From: Pirellulaceae bacterium
GTDB taxonomy: Bacteria; Planctomycetota; Planctomycetia; Pirellulales; Pirellulaceae
Reading direction: 5' to 3'
Assembly: GCA_024102795.1 (NCBI GenBank)
Contig: JAGFJK010000375.1
Span: 1-62,268, forward strand
Length of the DNA stretch: 62,268 bases
Each line of letters opens with the position of its first letter. The stretch's first letter is position 1. Below, in pieces: positions 8,864 through 17,207 of this stretch. A program made the translations under genes and the position numbers. Under the pieces are notes generated by a model that did no database searches, was not told the origin of the DNA, and worked only from the letters and a program-made list of their open reading frames with translations.

Positions 8864-10399
8864 TCAGGTCACCGGAGCGGTCACGGTGTCGGAGCAGAAG
8901 CAACGTTCGAGCAAGTCCAGGTCCAGCTCCGGGTAAACCGGGTACTGTTCCAGCAGCGCGGCCACACGCGCGCGTGCCTCGTTCCGCGCCGCGTCGTCCA
9001 GGATGTAATGGGCCTTGCTCTCGCTGCCGTCCTTGGCCCGCGCCGGGCGGGTGTGAGACAGGATCAGGTGGACGATCGCCGCGATCTCGCGCATTTCGGC
9101 CGCCCGCATTCCCAGCGTGGTCACGGCCGCCGTTCCCACCCGCAGGCCGCTGGTGTACCAGGGGCCGTTGCCATCGAACGGAATCGTGTTACGGTTCAGC
9201 GTGATGCCGCACTCGCGGACCACCGATTCGGCCTGCCGGCCCGTCAGGCCTCGCGGCGAGACGTCCAGCACCACCAGATGATTGTCGGTGCCGCCCGTGA
9301 GCACTCGCAGTCCCAGTTGCTGGAACGCCTCGCCCAGTTGCCGAGCGTTGTCCACGATCTGCCGAGCGTACTGTTGGAACTCCGGCCGCAACGCCTCGGT
9401 GAAGGCGACCGCCTTGGCGGCCATCACGTGCGGCAGCGGACCGCCCAGCATCAACGGGCAGCCGCGATCCACCTGGGCGGCGAATTCCGACGTGCAGAGC
9501 ACCAGGCCGCCGCGCGGACCGCGGAGCGTCTTGTGAGTGGTCGAGGTGACCATGTGCGCGTGGGCAATCGGATGGTACTGGTCGTCGAACACGCGGGCCG
9601 CCACCAGACCGGCAAAGTGCGCCATGTCCACCATCAACACCGCGCCCACGCTGTCGGCAATTTCCCGCATGCGGCGGAAATCGATCTTGCGCGGATAGGA
9701 ACTGTAGCCGGCCAGCAGGATCAGCGGCCGCACCTGGTTGGCCAACCGCTGGATCTCGTCGTAGTCCAGCAGGCCCGTCTCGCGGCTCACGCCGTACGTG
9801 GTCACGTCGAACATCTTGGCCGAGACGTTAAAGCGATAGCCGTGGGTCAAATGGCCGCCGGAAAACAGGTCCATGGCCAGCAGCCGCTGGTTGCCCAGCC
9901 GCTGCCGGACCTGCTCCCACTGCGCCGGACTGGCCTTCAAAGCGTCCTTTTCGTCCAGGCCGAGCTCGGCCAGCGCGGGCGCCTCGACCCGCTCCGTCAG
10001 AATCGCCCAGAAGGCCACCATGTTCGCGTCGGCGCCGCTGTGCGGCTGGACATAGGCATGGTCGGACCCAAAGAGCTGGCAGGCCAGGTCGCGAGCGTTG
10101 CTTTCGATGTCGTCCACGTTGTCGCAGCCGGCGTAAAACCGCTTGTGCGGGAAACCCTCCGAGTACTTGTCGCTGAGCAGGTTGGCCATCGCCGATTGAG
10201 TGGCCAGCGAACAGTAGTTCTCGCTGGCGATCAGCTTGATGTTCGACCGCTGATCGGCCAGTTCTTTGACGATGGAACGAGCCGTTTGCGGAGAGACCTG
10301 AGCGACGCATTCCAGGTTGGCCAGGTACGCCAGCATGCCCGCCGAAAGCCTGTCGGCCGGCTGCGTGCGAAGATAGTCCAGAATCAGTTCCGAGAGCAC
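8864..10399 (-). CDS. glyA: Serine hydroxymethyltransferase, long chlamydial type
   Basis: This enzyme interconverts serine and glycine using tetrahydrofolate and PLP. Visible motifs are LIASENYCS, a GGHLTHG segment, VDMAHFAGL and the PLP lysine site STTHKTLRGPRGG, then MGGPLPHV and LTGGTDNH. It is about 511 residues rather than the usual 415-430 because of an N-terminal helical extension and an insert around TERVEAPALAELGLDEKDA, an arrangement I know from Chlamydia GlyA. The proposed start is GTG at 10397-10399 (VLSELILDYL) with GAGG about 8 bases upstream. The frame stays open to ATG 10528, but those residues look non-coding and overlap the region upstream of the divergent ArsR gene. Confidence 0.95.
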   Translation of the reverse strand: MLSELILDYLRTQPADRLSAGMLAYLANLECVAQVSPQTARSIVKELADQRSNIKLIASENYCSLATQSAMANLLSDKYSEGFPHKRFYAGCDNVDDIESNARDLACQLFGSDHAYVQPHSGADANMVAFWAILTERVEAPALAELGLDEKDALKASPAQWEQVRQRLGNQRLLAMDLFSGGHLTHGYRFNVSAKMFDVTTYGVSRETGLLDYDEIQRLANQVRPLILLAGYSSYPRKIDFRRMREIADSVGAVLMVDMAHFAGLVAARVFDDQYHPIAHAHMVTSTTHKTLRGPRGGLVLCTSEFAAQVDRGCPLMLGGPLPHVMAAKAVAFTEALRPEFQQYARQIVDNARQLGEAFQQLGLRVLTGGTDNHLVVLDVSPRGLTGRQAESVVRECGITLNRNTIPFDGNGPWYTSGLRVGTAAVTTLGMRAAEMREIAAIVHLILSHTRPARAKDGSESKAHYILDDAARNEARARVAALLEQYPVYPELDLDLLERCFCSDTVTAPVT

Positions 10400-10512
10400 G
10401 TCAAAACCTCGTGGCTGGTGAAATTCCGTCAAGTGGCGGCGATCGACCTCATTGTGGCCGCGATGCGCGTCTTTCCGCAAGCGGTCTGACACCGACTCGC
10501 TCCGCGGTTGAC

Positions 10513-10863
10513 ATGAGGCGGATTTCAATTAAGCTGCCGTTGATGCTTCCAGACCTGTTGAAAACCATCGATGCCACCCCCGCGGGGTCCTGCGCCAGCC
10601 TGCTGAAGGTGCTGGCCGACGAAACCCGGCTGGCCGTGGTCGCGCAATTGCTGGAAGGTCCCCGGCACGTCGGCGAAATGAACGAGCGGCTGGGAATCGA
10701 ACAAAGCCTGCTGTCGCACCATCTGAAGGTCCTGCGGGACGCGGGCCTGGTGACCGCCGAGCGGGATGGAAAGCAGGTGCTGTATTCGCTGGCCAAACAC
10801 GTCCAAGCCAGCCGCCGAGGACGGGCGATCAATCTGGGCTGCTGCCTGATTTCCTTCGAATGA
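10513..10863 (+). CDS. ArsR-family transcriptional repressor
   Basis: The 116-residue winged-helix protein has the ArsR pattern: [26 protein letters not shown], then [21 protein letters not shown] as recognition helix and [11 protein letters not shown] as wing. The start is ambiguous between ATG 10513 and ATG 10543 (MLPDLLKTI). A TTGACA at 10508-10513 overlaps the first ATG; if it were a promoter element the second start would be right. No classic CxC metal site is present, so the inducer is unknown. It lies 55 bp upstream of the COG0523 GTPase, which suggests metal-responsive control of that gene. Confidence 0.88.
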   Translation: MRRISIKLPLMLPDLLKTIDATPAGSCASLLKVLADETRLAVVAQLLEGPRHVGEMNERLGIEQSLLSHHLKVLRDAGLVTAERDGKQVLYSLAKHVQASRRGRAINLGCCLISFE

Positions 10864-10918
10864 TGCCTCGCGCTGCGGCCGCCGGGTATCCGCTCACTCG
10901 CACACAAAGGTCTGGCCG

Positions 10919-12073
10919 ATGAGTTCCCCGATGCGTTTCGTGATGCTGGGAGGTTTCCTGGGAGCGGGCAAGACGACCACCATCGGCCGCCTGGCCAGGG
11001 CCTACCAGGCGCGGGGCCTGAAGGTCGGGATTGTGACCAACGACCAGGCCTCCGACCTGGTGGACACGCAGACCTTGCGCAGCCAGGGGTTCGACGTGGG
11101 CGAGGTCGCGGGAGCCTGTTTCTGCTGCAACTTCAACGAATTGACCGACACCGTGGGGGCGCTCGAAGCCGGCGGCCGCCCCGACGTGGTGCTCGCCGAA
11201 CCGGTCGGCAGTTGCACCGACCTGGTGGCCACGGTCGTGCAACCGCTCGTGCGGCTGCACCAGCGGAAATTTTCCGTCGCGCCGTACGGCGTGATCCTGA
11301 AACCGTCGCACGGCCGCCGCATCCTGGCCGGAGAAGCGGGCGCGGGATTTTCGCCAAAAGCCGCCTATATCTTCCGCAAGCAACTGGAAGAGGCCGACTT
11401 TCTGATCATCAACCGGATCGATGAACTGGCGGTGGACGAAGTCGAGCGATTGCGGGAGCTGCTGGAACGAGCCGCTCCGGGCCGCCCGATCCTGCGGATG
11501 TCCGCCCGGACGGGCGCGGGCTTCGACGGTCTGCTGGAAATGCTCGACCAGCAAGGCAACTTCGGCCAGCGGATTCTGGAGCTGGATTACGACATCTACG
11601 CCGAGGGGGAAGCCGAATTGGGCTGGCTCAACAGCAGCCTGCGGGTTCACGCCGAGCGGCCGTTCGCGCTGGACGAACTGCTGCTGGGCATCGTGGCCTG
11701 CCTGCGAGCGCGCCTGGCCGCCGAGCGGGCCGAGACCGCACACCTGAAGACGATCGGCCTGTGGGAGGGCTTTCACGGAGTGGCCAACTTGACAAGCAGC
11801 GACGCCGAGCCTCAGCTTTCGCTGGCCTCCGACTGCTGGACCCAAGCGGCCGACATCGTGGTGAACGCTCGCGTGGCTACCAGTCCCGAACTGCTGCGCC
11901 AACTGGTGGAGTCGGCCGTCCGCGAGACGTGCCAGGCCGCCGGGGCCGAGGTCACGTTCCGGCAGACGCAAAGCTTTCGGCCAGGGCGGCCCGTGCCCAC
12001 GCATCGCTTTGCCGAGGCGTACACGGGCGAGGGTTCGGCGGAAGAGGAATTGCTGGGCGGCGGCGGGAATTGA
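10919..12073 (+). CDS. CobW/COG0523-family GTPase, likely metal chaperone
   Basis: The 384-residue protein has the P-loop [10 protein letters not shown] at residues 12-21, the family's metal-binding CxCC motif (GACFCCNF, Cys67, Cys69, Cys70), a Walker B-like [11 protein letters not shown] and the base-specificity NRID. COG0523 GTPases insert metals (zinc, cobalt, iron) into client proteins. The C-terminal half, from about residue 230, is a less common domain with no motif I recognise. Coupling to an ArsR gene upstream agrees with a metal-homeostasis role, but client and metal cannot be told from the sequence. Confidence 0.9.
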   Translation: MSSPMRFVMLGGFLGAGKTTTIGRLARAYQARGLKVGIVTNDQASDLVDTQTLRSQGFDVGEVAGACFCCNFNELTDTVGALEAGGRPDVVLAEPVGSCTDLVATVVQPLVRLHQRKFSVAPYGVILKPSHGRRILAGEAGAGFSPKAAYIFRKQLEEADFLIINRIDELAVDEVERLRELLERAAPGRPILRMSARTGAGFDGLLEMLDQQGNFGQRILELDYDIYAEGEAELGWLNSSLRVHAERPFALDELLLGIVACLRARLAAERAETAHLKTIGLWEGFHGVANLTSSDAEPQLSLASDCWTQAADIVVNARVATSPELLRQLVESAVRETCQAAGAEVTFRQTQSFRPGRPVPTHRFAEAYTGEGSAEEELLGGGGN

Positions 12074-12194
12074 CCGCGCGGGAGCCAGGCCGCAAAATAG
12101 GTCCCTGGAATGGCCCGCACTCCGGCGGCGATCGAGCCGCGGGGAGCGGGCCAGGTCCTCCGCTCACTTCTCGCTCGTCTTGAGGATCCGCCGC

Positions 12195-13631
12195 ATGCGC
12201 TCGCGCCTCGTCCCACTGGTTCTCCTTGCGCTGTTGTCGCTGGCCTGTCCACAAAGCTCGCTGCCCGCCGCGGAGCAGGCCGACAAGCGGTACAACGTAC
12301 TGTTCATCATCTGCGACGACCTGAACTGCGACCTGGCCTGCTACGGGCACAAGCTGGTGCAGTCGCCATCGATCGACCGCCTGGCGGCGCGCGGCCTGCG
12401 GTTCGAACGGGCCTACTGCCAGTATCCGCTGTGCGGTCCCAGCCGGGCGTCGTTCATGACCGGACTGTATCCCGACCAGACGACGATCCGGCAAAACGCG
12501 ATCCGCTTGCGGGAGCGGCTGCCGGACGTGCAGAGCATGTCGCAGATGTTCCGCAATCACGGCTACACGGCGACGCGCGTGGGGAAGATCTACCATTACA
12601 ATGTGCCGGCCGACATTGGGAATGAGGGACACGATGATCCCGACTCGTGGGACCACACGGTGAACCCCAAGGGACGCGACAAGGCGGACGAGCCGCGGAT
12701 TTTCAGCTTGCGGCCCGGCAGTTTCGGGGGCACGCTGAGCTGGTTGGCGGCCGAGGGAACGGACCAGGAGCAGACCGACGGCATCGGCGCGGCGGCGGCG
12801 ATCGAGGTGCTGGAACAACACGCCCGGAACCAGCAGCCCTTCTTCCTGGCCGTCGGCTTCTATCGCCCGCATACGCCCTACGTGGCCCCGAAGAATTACT
12901 TCGACCTGTACCCGCTGGACAAGATTGTCGTGCCGCGGATCCCGGCCGGTTATCGCGACACGCTGCCCGTACCGGCTCGCGATTCGATCACGCGCAAGAA
13001 GGACCAGGTGGATCTGCCCGACGAACTGGCCCGCCAGGCGATCCAGGCCTACTACGCTTCGATCACCTTCGTCGACGCCCAGGTGGGCCGAGTGCTGGAG
13101 GCGCTCGAACGACTCAAGCTGGACGACCGGACGATTGTCGTGTTCACGTCGGACCACGGCTACCATATGGGTGAGCATGGGCACTGGCAGAAGACGACGC
13201 TGTTCGAGAACGCGGCCCGCGTACCGCTGATCATCTCGGTGCCCGGCATGCGGACGGCGGGCGGCCACTCGCAAAGCCCCGCGGAGATGATCGATTTCTA
13301 TCCGACGCTGGCCGAGCTGTGCCGGTTGCCGGCGCCGGACAATCTGCCGGGCGTCAGCCTGCGGCCGGTGCTGGACGATCCGGCGGCCAGTCCTCGCAAG
13401 GACGCTCTGACGCAGTTCGCCACGGGCTACAGCCTGCGCACGCCGCGCTACCGCTACACCCAGTGGGGCGCCGAGGGCAGCGGCGGCGACGAGTTGTACG
13501 ACCACGCCAGCGACCCCGGCGAGATGCACAACCTGGCGGACCAGCCCGACGCGGCCCCGATCGTCCGCGAACTGTCCCGCACGCTCCGTGATCGCATCGA
13601 GCGCGCGAAGAACGGCCCGCGGGGGACATGA
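12195..13631 (+). CDS. Secreted sulfatase, iduronate-2-sulfatase-like
   Basis: The 478-residue protein starts at ATG 12195 with a signal peptide (LVPLVLLALLSLACP). Asp41-Asp42 of FIICDDLN bind the calcium, and C80-G-P-S-R is the sulfatase signature whose Cys is converted to formylglycine. YRPHTPYVAPKNYFDLYP, TSDHGYHMGEHGHW and the C-terminal YDHASDPGEMHNLA follow in the order seen in iduronate-2-sulfatase-like and choline-sulfatase-like enzymes. It should release sulfate from sulfated polysaccharides in the periplasm or outside. Planctomycetes carry many such genes. A hairpin repeat follows 12 bp after the stop and may terminate transcription. Confidence 0.95.
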   Translation: MRSRLVPLVLLALLSLACPQSSLPAAEQADKRYNVLFIICDDLNCDLACYGHKLVQSPSIDRLAARGLRFERAYCQYPLCGPSRASFMTGLYPDQTTIRQNAIRLRERLPDVQSMSQMFRNHGYTATRVGKIYHYNVPADIGNEGHDDPDSWDHTVNPKGRDKADEPRIFSLRPGSFGGTLSWLAAEGTDQEQTDGIGAAAAIEVLEQHARNQQPFFLAVGFYRPHTPYVAPKNYFDLYPLDKIVVPRIPAGYRDTLPVPARDSITRKKDQVDLPDELARQAIQAYYASITFVDAQVGRVLEALERLKLDDRTIVVFTSDHGYHMGEHGHWQKTTLFENAARVPLIISVPGMRTAGGHSQSPAEMIDFYPTLAELCRLPAPDNLPGVSLRPVLDDPAASPRKDALTQFATGYSLRTPRYRYTQWGAEGSGGDELYDHASDPGEMHNLADQPDAAPIVRELSRTLRDRIERAKNGPRGT

Positions 13632-13636
13632 GTCTG

Positions 13637-13731
13637 GCGAGCGGGGGACGTGAGTCCCCTGTTTCTGATTTCTGGGCGCGACGAATTGCGAGGAATTCAG
13701 AGAAACAGCGGGCTGACGCCCGCCGCTCGCC
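13637..13731. repeat. Family A hairpin repeats, inverted pair
   Basis: At 13638-13666 the plus strand carries GGCGAGCG, a perfect stem GGGGAC/GTCCCC (13644-13649 with 13654-13659) closed by the loop GTGA, and the tail TGTTTCT. At 13698-13731 the opposite orientation appears (AGAAACAGCGGGC then TGAC then GCCCGC). The first copy begins just after the sulfatase stop and resembles an intrinsic terminator. The same unit recurs near 38.1 kb and in an array at 42.05 kb. Confidence 0.85.
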
Positions 13732-13811
13732 TTCGGCCGCGCGCTCGCCGCCGCTTGCCCGCCAATCGGTTACCAGGGAATGAAAACGCACAGGTTGCGA
13801 ACGGGTCGCAC

Positions 13812-14426
13812 ATGGAACTGACTGCCTTGCCGCGAGCGTTCTACGATCGGCCAGTCGTGCGCGTGGCCCGCGAGCTGATTGGTTGCCTGTTGGTGCGCGA
13901 GACGATCGAAGGGCTGCTGGTCGGCCGGATCGTGGAGGCCGAGGCCTACCTGTCGCAGCGCGACGCGGCGTGCCACGCGGCCGCTGGGCAAACGCGGCGC
14001 AACTCCAGCATGTTCGGACCGCCTGGACACGCCTACGTCTATGCGATCCATGCCCGCTACTGTTTGAACGCCGTTACCGAACCCGCGGGAACTCCCAGCG
14101 CCGTGCTGATCCGGGCCGTTGAGCCGCTGGCCGGCCTGTCCGGGATGCGACAGCGCCGCGGGCGCGAAGCGGTGTGCGAGCTGGCCCGTGGTCCGGGGCG
14201 CCTGTGCGAGGCGTTTGCGATCGACCGCCAGTTGGACGGCAGCGACCTGACTCGCGGAACCGACCTGTGGATCGCCCAGGACGGATACCGCCTCAGCCGC
14301 CGCGACCTTGCCCGCTCGCCGCGCATCGGCGTCACCTCCGCGCACGACCTGCCGCTGCGGTTTTTTCTGGACGGCAGCCGGTTTGTGAGCGGCCCGCGCA
14401 AGCTGCACCGCCGCCCGGTGCGCTAG
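13812..14426 (+). CDS. mpg: DNA-3-methyladenine glycosylase (AAG/MPG family)
   Basis: The 204-residue protein begins MELTALPRAFYDRPVVRVARELIGC. It carries the AAG-family active-site region GRIVEAEAYLSQRDAACHA (catalytic Glu in EAEAY), the SSMFGPPGHAYVYAIHARYCLN block, LIRAVEPL and GPGRLCEAFAID. It excises alkylated purines and hypoxanthine in base excision repair. ATG 13812 gives the standard length; upstream sequence is repeat A. Its 3' end overlaps the convergent methyltransferase frame by 95 bp. Confidence 0.95.
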   Translation: MELTALPRAFYDRPVVRVARELIGCLLVRETIEGLLVGRIVEAEAYLSQRDAACHAAAGQTRRNSSMFGPPGHAYVYAIHARYCLNAVTEPAGTPSAVLIRAVEPLAGLSGMRQRRGREAVCELARGPGRLCEAFAIDRQLDGSDLTRGTDLWIAQDGYRLSRRDLARSPRIGVTSAHDLPLRFFLDGSRFVSGPRKLHRRPVR

Positions 14427-15921
14427 TCGCCTCTCGCTCCGCGAAAGCAGCCTCGGCGCCCAAAGCGTCATTGCAAGTGAGCACGCGCGAGTCACCTTTC
14501 GTGAGCCGTGCGGGGGCTTCCGCGGATTGAACCTTCCGCCAGATGTAGACGCATTTGCGGAGTTCGCAGCGACCATGCTTGCCCATTTGTTGGCTGCTGT
14601 TGCCCTTCCCGCGAGGCAGCACCCAGATCTGCTCCACGTGAAAGCCCAGACGCTCGGCAAAATCGCCCAGGATCAGATCCACGGGAACGTGGGCACCCTC
14701 GTACCGGACATTGTCGTTGACCATCACAAAGGGAGCGCCGGGATGCAGCACGCGAGCCGCGTCGGCGATCAGCAGGGCCGATTCAAGAAAGTAATTGCGG
14801 ACCATCCTGGGAATCCCGGAATTGTTGATCGTTCGGTCGTCCCGGCATTTTTCCAGGTAGGCGAGAATCCGTTGCAGCATCTCCTGCGACTCAAACGCTT
14901 GCACTGCCGAGTCAAACCGGTCGCGGCGAAAGACGCGGTCCAGTCCCAGTTTGGCCTTGTTCTCCACCGTGCAACTCAACATCGTCTGCCGAAGAATCTT
15001 GATGGAATCCTCATCGATGCCAAGCAGCGCGAGCTCCAGGGCGTAAGTTCTCGTGTAGTCGTAGCGGTTACAATACGGGGGCGACGTCACCAGGCCGTGA
15101 AACCCCTTCGCCTTGAGCGTGGGCATTGTTTCCAGACACGAGCCTTCGACAAGGTGGATCTTTCCGCAGGGCCGGCAGTCGTCGTCAATCGGCCGGCCGA
15201 TTGGGTCGAGGTCGCTGGCGATCTCGGCGAGCTTGCCGGTGATCGCCTCGGAGAAGGGGAGAATCCGCCCCTTGTCAAACGGTCGCGTGCCCTGCCGCCT
15301 GCCAGAGCGTTGGTCCCATCGCAAGTACTGGCCGTCCTTGCGGGTGTAACTGATGGATTCCAGGATGCACATGGCCGCGAATCGAAGCAGTCGGAAGAGC
15401 GCCCCGTCTCCGACCTGCTCGATATCCCACAGATACCGCCCAAGCTGAGATTCCGTATCCTTGGGGTACGCGCCGTCGGTAATCGGAACTCGAACGATCT
15501 CCTTGGTCCTGCCTTGGCGTTCCCATGACTTCCGCTGAGCGAAGGCGCGCAGGCGTTTTCCCACGGCTCGCCGGTCGGCGTGAAGCAAATCGCTGCGCAC
15601 CTTGATGATTTCGGCGCTGCTGGGCAGCAGTTCGATTCCGGTCGAGTCCATGCCGGCTTCGCAGGCCGAAAACAGAGTGGTCCCTGCGCCCGCGAAGGGG
15701 TCGAGTACGGGTCCCCTCTCAATCCGCAAGCGACCAAAGAGGTATCGCATCAGGTCGGCCGAGTATCCCTCTTTGTACTTGCACCAGCGGTGCTCGAGCT
15801 CCCGGCGATTCGCCTGGAAGCTGACCAGCTTCCTGTCGAGATCGTGGTTGACCACCAGTCGATCCCGAAAACGCTCCGTCAGCTCCTTGTCGGCGCGATC
15901 AATCGCTGCCAGGTCGGCCAT
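14332..15921 (-). CDS. Orphan DNA methyltransferase (N4-C/N6-A class), 3' end possibly run through
   Basis: The 529-residue protein starts at ATG 15921, with GAAGG upstream. Motif I is DPFAGAGTT (residues 74-82) and motif IV is TSPPY (279-283), so SAM binding precedes the catalytic site and the target is an exocyclic amino group. The roughly 190 residues between them form a large target-recognition region. No restriction gene is adjacent. The conserved part ends about WRKVQSAEAP; the last 50 or so residues pass through a family B repeat and run antisense to mpg, so the natural stop may have been lost. Codon choice is more relaxed than in neighbours, suggesting acquisition. Confidence 0.85.
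   Translation of the reverse strand: MADLAAIDRADKELTERFRDRLVVNHDLDRKLVSFQANRRELEHRWCKYKEGYSADLMRYLFGRLRIERGPVLDPFAGAGTTLFSACEAGMDSTGIELLPSSAEIIKVRSDLLHADRRAVGKRLRAFAQRKSWERQGRTKEIVRVPITDGAYPKDTESQLGRYLWDIEQVGDGALFRLLRFAAMCILESISYTRKDGQYLRWDQRSGRRQGTRPFDKGRILPFSEAITGKLAEIASDLDPIGRPIDDDCRPCGKIHLVEGSCLETMPTLKAKGFHGLVTSPPYCNRYDYTRTYALELALLGIDEDSIKILRQTMLSCTVENKAKLGLDRVFRRDRFDSAVQAFESQEMLQRILAYLEKCRDDRTINNSGIPRMVRNYFLESALLIADAARVLHPGAPFVMVNDNVRYEGAHVPVDLILGDFAERLGFHVEQIWVLPRGKGNSSQQMGKHGRCELRKCVYIWRKVQSAEAPARLTKGDSRVLTCNDALGAEAAFAEREATSAPGGGAACAGRSQTGCRPEKTAAAGRARR
14431..14447. repeat. Family B palindrome, one mismatch
   Basis: CTCTCGC-TCC-GCGAAAG differs by one base from the standard palindrome and lies just past the mpg stop, inside the 3' end of the methyltransferase frame. 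Confidence 0.7.
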
Positions 15922-16082
15922 TCCATGCAACCCTTCTCGCTGACACCCGTCTGACTCAAACACCTTACGGCGCTTCCACCGATCGCCATGGCGCTCATCT
16001 TGGGAAACGACAGTATACGTCTCGGCGATCCCACGGGAATCCCGCGTTTCGTCATGGGCCATGCCGCGGTCGGGGCCACCAG

Positions 16083-17069
16083 CTACCGACTGTGCCACCA
16101 GCACACCAGGTAAAACAACGCCGGCGAGGCCAACAGCAGGCTGTCCACTCGATCCAGGATCCCGCCCTGCGTCGGCAAGATCGAACCCGTGTCCTTCACA
16201 CCCAGGTCACGCTTGAGCGCCGAGACGGTCAAGTCTCCCAGCAAACCGGCGGCCACAATCACCACCGCGGCCAGCGCGGCCGGCCAGCGGCTGAGCCACA
16301 CCGGCACCCGCGCAAGACCCTCCCCGTGCTCTCCGTCGGCCAACGAGGTCAGCCAGGGTGCCAGGGCCAGCGACAGCACCACCGTCACGGCCAGCCCCGA
16401 CAGCAGTCCCTCCCATGTCTTGTGAGGGGACACGCGCCGAGCCAGCGGCAATCGGCCGAACCGCCGGCCGCAGAGCGCTTGAGCGATGTCGTTGGCCTGG
16501 GTGAGCAGCACGAGGTAGATGAACCAGCCAGCCGCTCCGCCCCGCGGATTCCACTCGGCTGGCAGCACGCTCAAGTACGCCGCGTGTCCCAGGGCATACC
16601 CGGTCAGCAGCAAGCCCCATCCCACTTGCGTCACTTCGCCCAGAAAGCCGCGCGTCCGACCGGCCAGCACGAGGCAGCCTGGCACACCGGCCAGCACGCA
16701 CAGCGGCAAGAAAACGGCAAATACCTGGTACCAGTCCAGGTAGATCCAGACCGCTTGCGGCACCAGGCAGGCCAGTGCCAGCCAACGCGTCTGCACCCGG
16801 TTCGCACCGCCAGTCAGTCCCAGGTACTCCCACAACGCCCAGCCGCTGGTCAACGTCACGATCAGCACCACACCGGCCCGCCCCGTCACGGCCGCCACTG
16901 CCAGCAGCAGCAGGATGGTCCACCATACGATCAGGCTGCCCAGCCGCCCGCGGGCTTCCTCCGGTCGCGCTCCCCTCAGCCACCAGCAGCGCAGCAGCGA
17001 ACCGGCGGCCAGCACCGCGGCCGCGCTACCCAACGCCAGCCAGACATTGATGGGTACGGACAAGAACAT
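16083..17069 (-). CDS. cdsA: Phosphatidate cytidylyltransferase
   Basis: This integral membrane enzyme makes CDP-diacylglycerol from phosphatidic acid and CTP for phospholipid synthesis. The 328 residues contain about eight membrane segments. Motifs are RRVSPHKTWEGLLSG and the C-terminal CdsA signature SALKRDLGVKDTGSILPTQG followed by GGILDRVDSL. An N-terminal extension with two extra hydrophobic segments makes it slightly longer than the E. coli enzyme. The methyltransferase start at 15921, not an upstream ATG, keeps the two genes from overlapping. Confidence 0.95.
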   Translation of the reverse strand: MFLSVPINVWLALGSAAAVLAAGSLLRCWWLRGARPEEARGRLGSLIVWWTILLLLAVAAVTGRAGVVLIVTLTSGWALWEYLGLTGGANRVQTRWLALACLVPQAVWIYLDWYQVFAVFLPLCVLAGVPGCLVLAGRTRGFLGEVTQVGWGLLLTGYALGHAAYLSVLPAEWNPRGGAAGWFIYLVLLTQANDIAQALCGRRFGRLPLARRVSPHKTWEGLLSGLAVTVVLSLALAPWLTSLADGEHGEGLARVPVWLSRWPAALAAVVIVAAGLLGDLTVSALKRDLGVKDTGSILPTQGGILDRVDSLLLASPALFYLVCWWHSR

Positions 17070-17104
17070 GCAGCGTGTGTTCCCGCAGACGTGTCGATAG
17101 TCGC

Positions 17105-17193
17105 CCTTCGCTCCGCGAAAGTAGCGTGGCTTCGGAGTTCGCCCAGGCGACCGAAGTCCGTGGGCGGGGCGCGCTACTTTCGCGGAGCGAAAG
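17105..17193. repeat. Two inverted family B palindromes
   Basis: A near-perfect copy at 17105-17121 (CCTTCGC-TCC-GCGAAAG) and a perfect copy at 17177-17193 (CTTTCGC-GGA-GCGAAAG) face each other 55 bp apart. They lie between the cdsA start and the end of the hydrolase gene. Conserved flanks GTCGC and AGTAGCG show that the whole unit of roughly 27 bp is the repeat. Confidence 0.85.
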
Positions 17194-17207
17194 GCGACAA
17201 TGGGCGG

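Noticed and set aside
10508..10536. TTGACA promoter in front of the ArsR gene
   Set aside because: No convincing -10 box is found at 16-18 bp spacing, so I mention it only as a reason the start is ambiguous.
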